Shown: positions 12,102 through 24,289 of the stretch, piece by piece
Layout: the number at the start of each line of letters is the position of its first letter
Position numbering within the stretch: the first letter of the stretch is position 1
Origin: Arabidopsis thaliana
Lineage: Eukaryota > Streptophyta > Magnoliopsida > Brassicales > Brassicaceae
Assembly (NCBI RefSeq): GCF_000001735.4
Contig: NC_003070.9
Location: 19,825,971 to 19,889,970 of the forward strand
Direction of reading: 5' to 3'
DNA length: 64,000 nt
Notes under the pieces: model-generated
The model's input: the letters and a program-made list of their open reading frames with translations, nothing else
Database searches by the model: none
What the model was told of the DNA's origin: nothing
Position numbers and translations under genes: made by a program

Positions 12102-14033
12102 ATGGGACAAAGAAATAGGAATGTTGATTTAGAAATGGAGCAGCAGCAATCTCAAGCTTCTCTCCAAGCAGAGCCTTGCATCCTTTTAGGCAGCTTTCCG
12201 CAACAACCGGATAATAATAATATGCCTGCTATGGTTGCACACGTTCCTAATTTAGAACCTCATTCTCTTCAAGACCCAACTTATGACAACTCGGCCATGT
12301 TCTACGGGCTTCCTCAGTATCATCATCATCCTCACCAGCGTGTTCCAACGAATTTCTATGTTCCCTATGTGGCATTTCAGGCTCCTCCGGGTCAGTTACC
12401 ATCTTCAAGCAGTCACGGTGTAGTTGGTGTAAGTCCTGATCATGAATACGAAAGAAATGCTCATTTTATGGATCACACAAGAGGGACATACAAGCGAAAG
12501 AACGCTGAAGGAATACCCGGACAACCTCAATATTTAAGTACCTTAGCAGCTCCATTTAACACACCGGAGACAATAGCCCCTTTTGGAGGCGCTAGGAACA
12601 GACCAGGAGCTGTTACAGTGAACACTGTTCTTCCTTCTCATGCTCCAAACAACTTCATTCAAGGAAACTATGCAGGTCATCATCCTTTTCCACCTCCTGG
12701 CTCAATGTGGTATGATCAACACCACGGCAGATCTGATGGCTCACCTTCGTTCTGGCCCACACCTTACATGCACGGTACATACTAACACACAATCGCTTTT
12801 TAAAGTTTTGAACCTTGTAATCTTATTTATCTATCTTTGAATGACCTTTCAGGTAGTAACATTTTCGCTGGTTCCATAGAGTCTAGTAGCAGAAACCCTA
12901 CATCATTTATGTATCCTTCTCAGTTAAACCCGAGGGACCACTATTATAGTCATCATCACCACCCGGCACCTCCTCCTGTACAAGGCATGAGAGGCCAGAA
13001 TGCCACATTATATCCCCACACAGCTTCTTCTGCTTCATACAGAGTTCCTCCAGGGAGTTTTACTCCTCAGAACACAATGAATAGTGGTCCCTTGGGGTCA
13101 GAGATGGGCTCGAGTCACATGGGTCCGGTTCAACCAACCGGGTTTCGGATATACCAGCATCATCAGCGAGATGATTCTGTACCTGTAGCAACTCTTAGAC
13201 AACACCGTGGAGGAGTTCCTCGGCTTAGAGTGATGCCTGATGATGTAACTTTCTTTCCTCAAATTTTCTGCTCCATCTTTTTTCATTTTTGTCGTTGCTC
13301 AAGGTTTTGTTTCTTTTGGTTCTCTTTCAATGTGTGTAGGAAGTTGCGCTTTTGGAGTTTGGAGACTTCCTTGGTGGTTCTGGAAATAATCACATTGATC
13401 ATCATCGAGATATGCGATTGGACATCGAGGAAATGTCTTACGAGGTGAGCCCTTCATTACTCTTTACCGATGTAGTTATCAGAGTTAGGAGCTAAAAGTT
13501 GCTGTCTTTTATTATCTTTTCCCTGAGAAGATCTTGGGTTTCGCATGAGCAGAGAATTCACAATGCAATTTTCTGTGATCATAGTTAGGATTTTGTTTAT
13601 CTGATTTGTCACTGGGGTTTGAACAGGAGCTTCTTGCTTTGAGTGAGCGAATTGGAACAGTAAACACTGGGTTGCCGGAGGAAGATGTTAAGAATCATTT
13701 GAAAACAAGAACATGTTCTGGAATCAACTTTGAAAAAGAGTCGTCGTCCCCACGAACTAAAGATTTAGAAACCGAACCGTGCACTATATGTCAGGTAAAA
13801 AAACTAGCCAAAATGATCAAAGCTTTGTAATGGGCCGCACAGGCTTGGAATTAGAGCTCTGAACAACTCTCTCATTATCTTTACAGGAAAGCTTCAAGAA
13901 CGAAGAAAAGATTGCGACTTTGGATTGCGGGCACGAGTATCATGCAGAGTGCTTGGAGAAATGGCTGATTGTGAAGAACGTTTGCCCAATCTGTAAATCA
14001 GAGGCACTGGTCATGGAGAAGAGAAAGGTATAG
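12102..14033 (+). CDS. TEAR1: RING-H2 E3 ubiquitin ligase TEAR1-like, 494 aa
   Basis: Exons 12102-12774, 12853-13244, 13340-13444, 13627-13794 and 13887-14033, all GT..AG, join to 494 residues. The first 350 residues are low-complexity and rich in His, Pro, Ser and Gln. The C-terminus holds a RING-H2 finger with zinc ligands C442, C445, C460, H462, H465, C468, C479 and C482 (CTIC...CGHEYH...C...CPIC), a canonical C3H2C3 set with nothing missing. RING-H2 proteins recruit an E2 and ubiquitinate bound substrates. From position this should be AT1G53190, known as TEAR1, reported to ubiquitinate the TIE1 repressor of CIN-type TCP factors and so to promote leaf development. The ligase function is strongly supported by the motif; the specific name is from recall of gene order. 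Confidence 0.88.
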
Positions 14034-14515
14034 GAAGAAGAAGCACTTTCTAATCTATTGGGTTTATATATATATTTATAGACTTTAAAGAAGAGAAGAA
14101 AACAGAGTTTGGGTTTGTTTTCAGCTCCAAAAGAATTTTCTGTAAATTTGTACTTTTTTTTTGTGCACATAAAATGTGTGAATGGTCAAAAACTGTCATC
14201 TTTTAATCTGGTTTCTTGGCTACGTTGATAATGAAAAATGTACAGGCTAATTTGGTTTTTCTAGGGCTTTTTGTTCTTATACTTTTCATGTTTTTATGTC
14301 ATTTGCTAGGCCACACTATATACTATTCTACAAATTCATTAGTTGTTACTTGTTACTGTTCTTAAGTTTCAAAATTATGGAAACTACATCAAATGCATAA
14401 TCTTTAAGACCTCAAAACCGGTAGGTCCGTATATTGATTTCTACCTCAGAAACAAATGTTAAAAATCACAATTACAGTAAAACTACAAAAATGGGCATCT
14501 TCTACTTTGTGTAAA
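14034..14515. other. Convergent 3' ends
   Basis: The 482-bp gap between two converging genes holds their 3' UTRs. The RING gene's tail likely ends around 14180-14250; the minus-strand gene's tail lies just left of 14516. Nothing else is seen. Confidence 0.6.
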
Positions 14516-17199
14516 CTATTCAAAATTGTACATCTTGTTCCCATTCACTCTGTGTTCTCTCAAGAATTTGAAAAACTCTCGCTTATTGCTACTCTTTAAC
14601 AGTTCGTACACTTTTGTAACATAACCGAACTCTCGTCCGTAGATATAACTTGCACAAGCGGCTTTGTAAGTCATCATCTCCCAATCTCCTGTCAATGTAA
14701 CGTTTTTTATTTCTGTCTCTAGCATTTGCGGGGAGAAATGGCGGTTTAGCCACCACTTAGCCCGAAGAGTCCATGATGTCTTGGTGAACGTTTTTGGTGT
14801 TGGGTTGTATCGAACAGAATACGTTTGTGGATTCCGTTTATCTTCAGATCCGTCAAGGCATACTGACAATCGGTCTTCATCAAGATTCTCAAAGAAGTTA
14901 CTGAAGCAAGAGGCTAACTCTTTCCAAATTTCAGGCTCAGGAAAAGAAGCTTCTACATGCAACGCTATCATTTCGGTAAGCGACTCTCTACTATACTCAT
15001 CTGAAAGTCATTAAAACAAACGGTATTAGAGACGGCTTAGGCAGGATTCAAGATCTTAAGACTAACATGTGTTTTATGGGGCTTGGTCTTAAATACCTTC
15101 TAAGCACATTCCAATAAGCTTCTTTAGGGTAGTTATACAACAAGGATCAATCTTTAAGATATCTTCATAGCATTTTGCGAGCATGTCACTGTTACGATGA
15201 AATTTCTCCATCATTAGGGCCTTAATCCTACAGTTGAGTAAAAGAACCAAAACATCACTTCAGAAATTCCTCTTCTCCATATTCTAAAGTCCTACGACGG
15301 GTGCAGGTACGAAATAGAGAATGAAAGAGATCTTTTTCTACCTGAAAGGTTTTACGTCATGTATTTTGTTGCACATCTCCTCGACCACTTTCATCGCTTC
15401 ATCTACATGACCTCCGATTAACAGAATCTAGAAGGGAATTAACAGAAGATAAGGAAAAAACAAACATCTAATTAGTGTGAGACATTAAAGCTTTAAGGGA
15501 GGAACATGATGACATTATGAGCCACGTAGGCAAAAATAGTAATCTCAGGTTTTACCTGTACAAGTGGATGTAATGCAGCCAAAGATACATGGGGCGGGGA
15601 CTGAAGAGTTTGCCGCATATATTTCACTGCTTCCTTATAATAAGAATCATTGACAATCTTTCTGTAGCAATCCGGATCTTCTGGTGGTTTAAAGGGAAGC
15701 AACCATGGATCCATGTCACCTAACATTGAAAGAAGAGGAAGCCATAGATTCAACAGAGCTGGTTCGGGATTATATCACAATGCAAGATAAAGAAATTCTC
15801 AGTACTAACCAAGAATATTAATAACAGTGGGATCAAATTCAACAATTCCATCTCCCAAAGAGGCTTCGTTTTCTTCAGAGATCGCATAGAGTTGTGGTGG
15901 AGGTGTAACATAGGGAGTACTCATCACTTTTACCTTCGTATCCATCCTTGTCTCCGAGTCACTGATAGACAAATGGGAAACTTTTTTATTTTTCATGACG
16001 GAAGTCTCTGAATCTTTTCTCGCAGAAACCTCTGACGCCAAAGAGCACACCGACTCATCCCTGCCTGAACACTCAACCAGACTACCAGATCCTGATTCCG
16101 ATATGTTGGATACGCTTCCATTGTCATCTGCATCTTCAGGCTGCAACTCCTTCAAGAATTTATTACACCACATCTTGTAGAATGAGATTCCTATAAACAG
16201 ATTGGCCCGTGGAAGCATTGCGAAATCACGGTTCTGCATTAAGCTACCAAAAGATAAAGAGAATCATCAAAACCAATTCACACAAGAACGTAGCAAACCA
16301 CCCTCAGGAAGGTGGAATTACACATTGGTGGATAAAAGACTGACTATCTCCAGATAATTAGCTGAACATACAAAACTATCATACACATTACAATATAACA
16401 TATGCATTAAAAATGAAATCCTAACATCCAATTTAAAACTAGTTCAAGAAGATATCAATTGTACCTGATTACAGTACTATAGGCCTCATTGTTCATCTCA
16501 TGCTCAATAAAATGACAAATTTGCTCGTACCAAACCAAGAGCCTCTCCTGTCCAAATGATCAAGTAAACCAATGTTATCATCCAGCCATAGAGCAATATT
16601 CAATCAAAATGCTATATTGTCCAATAACTACAAGTTAAAGAATTACAAATCTAAAAAAGGGACCTCTTTATGTTGTTTACCAATCTGCCCAATCCAAGTA
16701 TCATATATTCTTCCAATCTCATCAGCTTTGTTTTTATTAGTTTCCGAGTGACTCACAATTTGTATATGAGCCTGCCAAACAAAAAAGAACACAATAAGAA
16801 ACAGAGAGCAACAAACACTGTTTCGATCTTTGAGAGATAAAAGCAAACCTCGTATTTGAGGCGATTCATCTTCGGACAAGGATCGTTAATTGTCCCTTTC
16901 ATCAGAACAGAAAGCACACGGCTTGCATCATTCCAGTGTCTATTACGAAGTAGCTCACGAAGTAATCCTGGTAATCTATTGAGGTACTCACTTCGGCTTG
17001 ACTTTGGCCCAATACATAGAAGATAAGATGGTTTCGCTCTGCAGCGTTGAATTCTCTTGTACTTTTGTGTATCAGAGTCGATTTCTGAGCTACTCACGCG
17101 ACGACGCTTAGCTTTAATCTTCTCAAGCTTATCAGTTTTCTCTTCGGTTTCCACTTTAATCTTCTCAAGCTTATCAGTTTTCTCTTCGGTTTCCACCAT
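14516..17199 (-). CDS. TAF1A-like RNA polymerase I initiation factor subunit, 613 aa
   Basis: Eight exons on the minus strand (17199-16849, 16771-16664, 16547-16465, 16243-15810, 15719-15556, 15427-15342, 15227-15097, 15000-14516) join in frame to 613 residues. The N-terminus is charged and contains a perfect 14-residue tandem repeat (VETEEKTDKLEKIK twice), then KRRR as a likely nuclear signal. Next come helical segments (RLPGLLRELLRNRHWNDASRV) resembling helical-repeat proteins, a Ser/Asp/Glu-rich linker around residues 205-320, and a C-terminal helical domain. By position this is AT1G53200, which I recall as related to TAF1A, a TBP-associated subunit of the Pol I factor SL1/TIF-IB acting at rDNA promoters. 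I see no catalytic motif, and the family call rests mainly on recall. The promoter carries telo-box and site II motifs typical of ribosome-biogenesis genes, which agrees. Confidence 0.75.
17112..17195 (-). repeat. Perfect 42-bp tandem duplication in the first exon
   Basis: Units 17112-17153 and 17154-17195 are identical, base for base. They lie inside the coding sequence just after the start codon and keep the frame, adding 14 residues. Perfect identity suggests a recent event or slippage. Confidence 0.95.
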
Positions 17200-17386
17200 T
17201 ACCCTTAATCCCTAAATCTTGGTGTGAATCAATATACACCCACAAGTTGCAGAACTGTGAGCTCGGAGGTTACGATTTCGGCGAGAATTGCTGAACCCAG
17301 GAGGAGGATGACGAAGAAGACTTGTAAGAGAAGTTTAAAAGTCACAAAAGGATGAAGCTTTTCTCAGGTGAGATTAGGGGTTTTCC

Positions 17387-17508
17387 AAAACCCTAATACC
17401 ACCACCATAGAAACAGCAAGAGAGAAGAAAGGTGCAAGGAGATGTCTTCTGACTTTTCAGATTTCGCTCCTTTCTTTATGGGCTTTAGGCCAATACTAAA
17501 CTAGGCCC
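17387..17508 (-). promoter_or_regulatory. Telo-box and site II elements of the TAF1A-like gene
   Basis: AAAACCCTAA at 17387-17396 is a telo-box. TGGGCT at 17479-17484 and GGCCCA (TGGGCC on the minus strand) at 17503-17508 are site II type motifs. Telo-box plus site II is the known promoter signature of plant ribosomal-protein and ribosome-biogenesis genes, with TCP factors binding site II. Confidence 0.6.
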
Positions 17509-17509
17509 A

Positions 17510-18819
17510 ATTATTGATCTCATTCGAAAATACCCAAACATGCGTGTTGTTTTTTTTAAAGACAAAACTACGTGACGTTTTGATTCTTTGACATTACTCA
17601 AACGCAGCTCAGCGTCAGCGTCTTCACCGCTCTTTTGGTCAACACTTTCGTTTGATATTTTTCTATAAATACAGAATTCAGACAAATCATATTTTAAATA
17701 GTTATGATTTTTGTATGGTATCTAATCTAACTATAATGTCGGCAAAATTGACAAATATTTGATTTTTGCCCTCTCTTAAGCTTTATTATTACAAGTGTGG
17801 CCGCGTAATCAAATCTGGTAATAATGACTAACGAACGTTTCTAAGCAAATAAAACGTACGGTTCCCGAATCGCCCTTACCTACTTTTATTTCATTTTTTC
17901 AGCTTCTGCCTATTATATTGTTGCGATTGACCCCGAAAGTTTTTTAAGTTGAGACTAAGGTCAAATAATTTTTTAACTATAAATAAATATTGCAAGAAAA
18001 TTAATTTATGCTGTATATATAGAAAAAAATCAGCCTCTCATAAATAACCGAAATTTTGAAAAAAGTAGACATATCTACCCCACAAAAAAAAATCATCATA
18101 AATCCGGATGAATTGATGACTACCTTATCTGTTTTTGAACTTTTATACTAGTGGAGTATTTAAATTTATATAGTATTTAAATATCAAAATGCTAAAAAAG
18201 AAAATAAATAAATGCTGAACAAATCCATTGTTGAATTTGAGGAATCCCATTAATGTAGGGAAGAAGTACTTGTAGTACCCAATACGTTTACTTTTACTTT
18301 TTGTAGTGGGCAAATTTTATATTGTTAATTTATTAATAACACACCCTAATAAGTAACAACTAATTTTGGCATCTTTCTTCTAGATGTAACCAAATTTTGT
18401 ATTATTAATAACTTACACTAACAAATTTATATTCCCCCTTTTCTTATACACCCAAATTTTGTATTATTGGTATATTCCTAAATTGACTAATTAAACATAA
18501 ACAGAAGAAAATCTTGGAAAAAATCAAACGATTTGGTACTTACTACATAAATAATGGTGTAGTGCCAAATTAACAGGGCTAAAATGGTAATTAGTCACTG
18601 CCTTCTTCGTCTTCCTTATTAGCTTTATCATCTTCTCCAAACAAAAAAAACTGCCCCACACGAATTACACACACACAACTTTATTATCTGTACACGTATA
18701 TGTGTGTGTGTATATATATACATACTCATCCACAAAAACTCGACTGATTGATTTCTCCATGAACAACGTCCTCCTTTGATTTCACCTTTTTTTGTTGTCT
18801 TCTTCTTTCGAAATCAATC
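17510..18819. other. AT-rich intergenic region before NCL
   Basis: No gene is seen. Three related AT-rich segments with a CCAAATTTTGTATTATT core occur near 18308, 18389 and 18451. A (TG)n/(TA)n run occurs at about 18698-18722. The last 150 bp are probably the NCL 5' UTR. Confidence 0.55.
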
Positions 18820-21563
18820 ATGAGATTCAGATCTCTCATCTCTCTCCTCTTCCTTCTCTTCTTCACTTCATCTGCTTACGCTCGATTCGTCTCCCTAAAC
18901 CCATCTTCAACGAGTCTAATCTCCGATGGAATCGACGGTGGTTCAAATCTCGCCGGTTCCGGATCGGTTATCAAGTCGGTTGTTTCGGCTCCGGCTGAGG
19001 AAAAGGAGGAAGCTTGTGAGCAGACATACGGGTTTATGCCGTGTACTAAGACCGCTCTTGGAAACGTGTTTCTGATTTTGGTTTATGGATTTCTCATGTT
19101 TACGGCTGCGACGTATCTCTCTGCTGGAAGTGAGCTTCTTCTTGAGATCCTTGGACCTGGAATTGTCGGTGGTTTGTTTCTTCCGATGCTTGGTGCTCTT
19201 CCTGACGCTATGCTTATCATGGGTATGTCAAAATGTTTATTAATTTTTTTCAAAGTTTCAAATTTAGATCCTGAGGTTTCGTATGATTCAATTCGATCTA
19301 TAAAGTGTCATGCTTGTGTGCGAGTTATGTAGCAAATGCGAAATTGAAATTCATTTTGAGTGAAATAGACGAATTTTGTTTTGCTTTGATGAAGATTCTT
19401 TGAATTTTGAGAGAGCAAAAAAAGTGAATATTTGATTGGTTCTGTGAATCAAATGATGATACAGGGATTAACAAAAAGTGAATTTTTGTTGGGTTTTGTG
19501 ATACCAAATTGTGAAAAGATGATGATGATACACTGATGTTAACCGATGAACTCATAACTTGTCACTTTGTGCTTTTTAGTCAAAATCTTATCTTTTTTTT
19601 CTGTGGAGTTGTTATCTTGATGGGTTATTTATTATGTGTTTGGTGTTTCTTTGGTTATAAACAATGTCTTTTGGCTTTCAGTGTCTGGACTATCTGGAGA
19701 TGCAGCAACTGCTCAAAGCCAAGTCTCTGTGGGAATGGGTTTGCTTGCTGGTTCCACTGTTATGCTTCTCACTGTTATCTGGGGAACTTGTACTGTGGTT
19801 GGCAAGTGTGATCTTCGTGATTCAATTGCTGTAAACAACCAAGACACCAAAGGCTTTCACCTAAAAGGTAACAAGGAAGTGTCTTATACGGTTACACCTT
19901 CAGGATTCTTCGTTTGTATGGGTTTTTATAAGGGACTGATGAATACAGTAGAATTTAGTATTTGTGCTTTACTATATGCGGGTTCCTTATTGTTGTTTAC
20001 TCTGTTTTTGTAGATTCTGGTGTAACTGTTGATATTTGGACCAGCTATGCTGCAAGAATAATGGCTATATCAGTTATTCCGTTCGTCATTGTCCAGCTTC
20101 CGCAGATGTTGGGCTCAACCTCTGGAAGACAATTGTCCGTGTTGATTGCTCTAATCCTTTCAGTTCTTATGTTGATCTCTTACTGTGTATATCAGGTAAC
20201 ATAAAATCTTCAGGACAGAAGTTTCTGAAAAATATTTACTAGACTTGTTTCCTTTTTTTTTGCTTTCTCCATCTTGTTTTGTGAGATTATCCTTCCTTGT
20301 ATGATGATATCTAGGTATTCCAACCATGGATCCAAAGGAGACGGCTTGCTTTTGCAAAACACAAGCATGTTATATCAGGAATACTAAGGCACTTGAAACA
20401 ACATGCTCTGGGAAGGCTTCTTGATGATGAAGGTCAGCCTGATGAACATGTCATTCGAAAGTAAGTCATATATTCTTTACATGGAGAATGCACTTTACTC
20501 GGTTTCACCTTGTGCTCAAGTTTATCTGTTTATTAGGTTGTTTTTGACAATTGATGCAAACAATGACGGACACTTGTCAGCGGCTGAACTAAAGGCGCTT
20601 ATCATTGGGATCAGCTTTGAGGATATAGATTTTGACAAGGATGATGCTGTGGGAAAAGTTCTCCAAGATTTTGATAAGACTCTTGATGAGCAAGTTGATC
20701 AAGAAGAGTTTGTCCGTGGAATTAAGCAATGGCTTATCCAGGCAATGGGAGGTGCTCCATCTGGTCCTGAAGCTGGCCCTCGAACAATGAAATTCCTTGA
20801 CAATTTCCATGTGGTTAGAAAGACTGTTGAAACCTTATTTGAACAGACTTGGGTCACAAAACTTATCTGGAATCTAACGCAATTAGTTTTATCCTTTTTC
20901 TTGTTTTGCAGCAAACAAAGAGAGAGCATGCTTTGTTGGGAGATAACGAGAATGGTGAGAATGATGAGGAAGGCGGTGAGGTTGCAGACCCAAAATGGAT
21001 CACCATTAAAGCAGCTCTGCTGCTACTGTTAGGAGCTGCCATTGCAGCTGCATTTGCTGATCCTTTAGTCGACACTGTTAACAACTTCTCCGCAGCCACA
21101 GGGATTCCGTCTTTCTTCATTTCCTTCATCGCTTTGCCTTTGGCCACCAATTCAAGTGAAGCCGTGTCTGCCATCATCTTCGCATCCCGCAAAAAGATCA
21201 GAACCGCCTCTTTAACTTTCTCCGAGGTCCATCCATATTCACAAGTCTTATATCTTTCTGTCCCATTATATTTCCTATACTAAAACCCGTTTCTTGGTGT
21301 TTGTTTGTTTTCAGCTATGTGGTGGAGTGACAATGAACAACATTCTGTGTCTCTCGGTGTTCTTAGCAATCGTCTACGTTCGAGGACTGACATGGAACTT
21401 CTCATCAGAAGTGTTGGTGATTCTCATCGTTTGTCTGGTGATGGGCGGTTTCGCGAGTTTCCGCACAACTTATCCTCTTTGGACATGTTTCATAGCTTAC
21501 TTGCTTTACCCATTCTCCTTGGGTCTGGTCTATATTCTTGATTACTGGTTTGGCTGGTCGTAG
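18820..21563 (+). CDS. NCL: NCL, Na+/Ca2+ exchanger-like protein with EF-hands, 585 aa
   Basis: Exons 18820-19222, 19682-19867, 20014-20195, 20315-20460, 20537-20813, 20912-21226 and 21315-21563 join to 585 residues. A cleavable signal peptide (residues 1-21, ending SSAYA) precedes about ten hydrophobic segments. The two cation-exchanger alpha-repeats are visible: GSELLLEILGPGIVGG..GALPDA in the first half and ALPLATNSSEAVSAI in the second. The central cytosolic loop holds two EF-hands: DANNDGHLSAAE near 312-323 is canonical, while DKTLDEQVDQEE is canonical except Glu at position 6. This matches AtNCL (AT1G53210), a membrane exchanger reported to affect Ca2+ homeostasis and salt response. EF-hands in the loop suggest Ca2+ regulation of transport. 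All introns are GT..AG. Confidence 0.95.
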
Positions 21564-22002
21564 ATATCACTCTCTGTTCAAAGAGTTTGTTCTAATGAGT
21601 GAGTGTCTTCGCGCGTGGTTTCGTTTCTTCTCTACATATATATATATATATGGATTCTCGAGTGTAAAAACTTAAATTCTGAGATTTGTGTATTGGAAAC
21701 AGAGTCTTATTGAAGCTAATACAGTAATATCTTTCTTGTTTCTTCTGTCTATTTAGTCTTCTCCTACATCTTTATTTTTGCTTGCTCTTTTATAGTTTTA
21801 CTTATGGATGTTCTTTGTATTGAACCAAAAAAGTTACTTGTAAGTTGTAATCATCATATTTAGAGATTGAAATTTATTAATTTTTCGGGGAAAAAAAAAT
21901 GATCGAACCAACTTATGACACTTACTTAGCAAGTAATGCCAATTGTACCATAAGCCGATGAATAATTGATTCATTATGTACTAACGTAGAATGTTATCGT
22001 CA
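21564..22002. other. NCL 3' UTR and spacer
   Basis: The 3' UTR contains a (TA)n run near 21636-21650 and probably ends near 21750. The remainder before the tRNA shows nothing. Confidence 0.6.
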
Positions 22003-22076
22003 GGTCCCGTAGCTCAGTTGGTTAGAGCGTTGGTCTTATGAGCCGAAGGTCGCGGGTTCGAGCCCCGCCGGGACCA
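22003..22076 (+). tRNA. tRNA, anticodon UAU by standard numbering (Ile)
   Basis: The 74-nt sequence folds as a full cloverleaf. The acceptor stem is GGTCCCG with CGGGACC, the D stem GCTC/GAGC, the anticodon stem TTGGT/GCCGA with two G-T pairs, and the T stem GCGGG/CCCGC with loop TTCGAGC. The discriminator is A. There is no intron. The A box TAGCTCAGTTGG and B box GGTTCGAGCCC are intact, and a TTTT stop for Pol III lies about 20 nt downstream. The anticodon loop is CTTATGA, so the anticodon reads TAT, which decodes AUA as isoleucine. Position 37 is G where A is usual for U36 anticodons, so the identity is less certain than the fold. Confidence 0.88.
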
Positions 22077-24289
22077 AAACTTGAGTCTTTATTATTTTCG
22101 ATAGAATTCTTATTTACAAACATTTTTAGACCCAAAAACTGTATATGAATCCGGAGAACCTTTTGAAAGACGAGCTCTAACTTCTTTTTTTTGGTTCGGT
22201 CCTTAACTCTTGATATCATCATTTTGTGTATGAAGCTAAACCAAATGTAAATCAGAAAATTCATGCCTGCCAGAATTTGATGGTGTTTGAAGGAACATAA
22301 ACTTTTAGTGTCAATAAGGAAAATTGGATCAAATTTGGTTGGCTTCTTATCATTCAGTAAATGAAACCGGTTAACTCAAACAACATCAAACGTAGTAACC
22401 TCATTACTTAATAACCAAAAGAGCCGGTTTTAAAACTTTTTGTTGTAACCTCATCCTCTGAAGAGAGATGCAAACTAACAATAATGGTTTTAGACCACTA
22501 TCCAACAATCAAGTTTTGAGCCATTTTGCGACTCTTTTCTTCTTTTTTTGGAAAATTATCATTGGCTATGGAATAGAATGAAGAAAAATCAAAGAAAAGT
22601 AAGACAGCTGTATGTAACCTTGAGATCTGACAAGAGATAGAAAGAAATAGAGAGAGGGGACCATTCTTTAAAGGTGACAACCTTTTTTCCCATTTTGGTT
22701 TCATCCTTTTCTTACACTTTGCTATCCTTTTTTATTATTATCATTCATGTCTTCTTCAACATTCCCTTTTTCTTCTGTCATGCCCCCAAAATCATAGAGG
22801 TTTCTTTTACCTCATTGATCTTTTCACATAACCAGATTCATCATGAGCTACATTTATTGTATGTACATCAATCATATACATTTGAACAAGAAGGTTACAA
22901 GGAAGGAACAAAAGAAGAAGAAAAGATAACAGAATTTTAAAATGTAGAATGGATATGATTCAGGCTGTCTTTTTCTTTTTTATGCTGCAATTTACTTTCG
23001 GATGTCTAGCCACTACTTCCAATCTCATCTTATCCCATCTCATGTAAAGTGTTGCTTCTTTATATAACTTCTCCATAAGAAACCAAAGTTTTCTTTCCGA
23101 AAGATATTATAGCCAAAAATCGACAAATTATGGACAAAAATTCATACCTTCACACTATTGATCTGAAAAGAAAGAGACTTGCTCTGCTTTCAACTTCCTT
23201 CATTTAGACCAACAAGAGTGTCTTCATCTACTAATCTAATGTCCTATTCTTTTTTACTTATTAAAGACTACATCACACTCAAGTTCGGTGGATCTCCTAC
23301 ACTCTTGTTTAAAGTAGACAGTTATTTGACACTAGACATCAAATTCTCTTTTGCTCCTTTTTCATAAAATCTTGAAATCTAGTATTGAGGAAGATTCTAT
23401 GAAAAGAAGTCAAAAACCATTTCTCTGATATTTATATAGGGATCCGTGGATCATGGGCCAAAACTCTTACTAAGTATCAGAGCTTGCATCCACTAAACAA
23501 ATTTTAAAAGAAACCCATAATTCTAAACTCTAAACTCCAAAAGAAGCAACACATGCAAACCCTGTCTATGGAAAGTGACTCTTCATCTATGGGGCCAAAA
23601 GAAGAGACTAAGAAACACAAGAGAAATGATTGTTTCAAATTCCATTTGCTAGTCAAAAGAAAGTTTATAACCACAGAGATTGGGAAGATAATACTTCTAA
23701 TAAACGCTAAACCAAACAATATGATGATTGATGTAGATGGATAGAGCACTGTTCCTCTTTGGGATTGGCAAACAAAATGAGATATTTCTTGGGGAAAGCA
23801 TTAAACCCACATGGAATAAAGGGCAAACAAAAGACTTTAGCTTCAAGTGGGGTTAAAGGTTTCCAACACAAGAACATAAATAAAGGACAAGTAATTGTAG
23901 AACAAGTTACAACAAACAAGATGTGAGCTCATGTAGCTAGAGCTAAACATTGTAAAACAGAATTGAACTTACAGAACGTTCTCTAATTGATACAAGATGA
24001 ATTCAAATTAACCAAGGCCTAGGCTTTTAAAGACTTAAGAAGAACCTGAAACTGTTGATCAGATTTATAGGCCATTTGGATATTCGAAACACACAACAAC
24101 GAAAACCGCCTTCACTATTCCACGCATTCGAAGCGCCCTGAAACGTTAAAAACAATGTAAGTTATCAATTTGATGAATGGTTAAAAGACAAGACTTTCAC
24201 AAATGGGTGTTGTTTTCGAAAAACTTCAAACCTGGAATATGAAAAGAAACCTGTTGTGTTGCACAATCTTATGTGTTTTTGGAACTTGT
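22077..24289. other. Intergenic region and TCP3 3' UTR
   Basis: No gene is supported. The 150-250 bp left of 24290 are probably the TCP3 3' UTR, possibly with an intron. A pyrimidine-rich segment lies at 22680-22790. The rest is unremarkable AT-rich DNA. Confidence 0.6.

Noticed and set aside
22022..22264. Minus-strand 80-codon frame containing a GGARTRDLRLIRPT-like end
   Set aside because: It is the antisense of the tRNA gene, a known source of false predictions.
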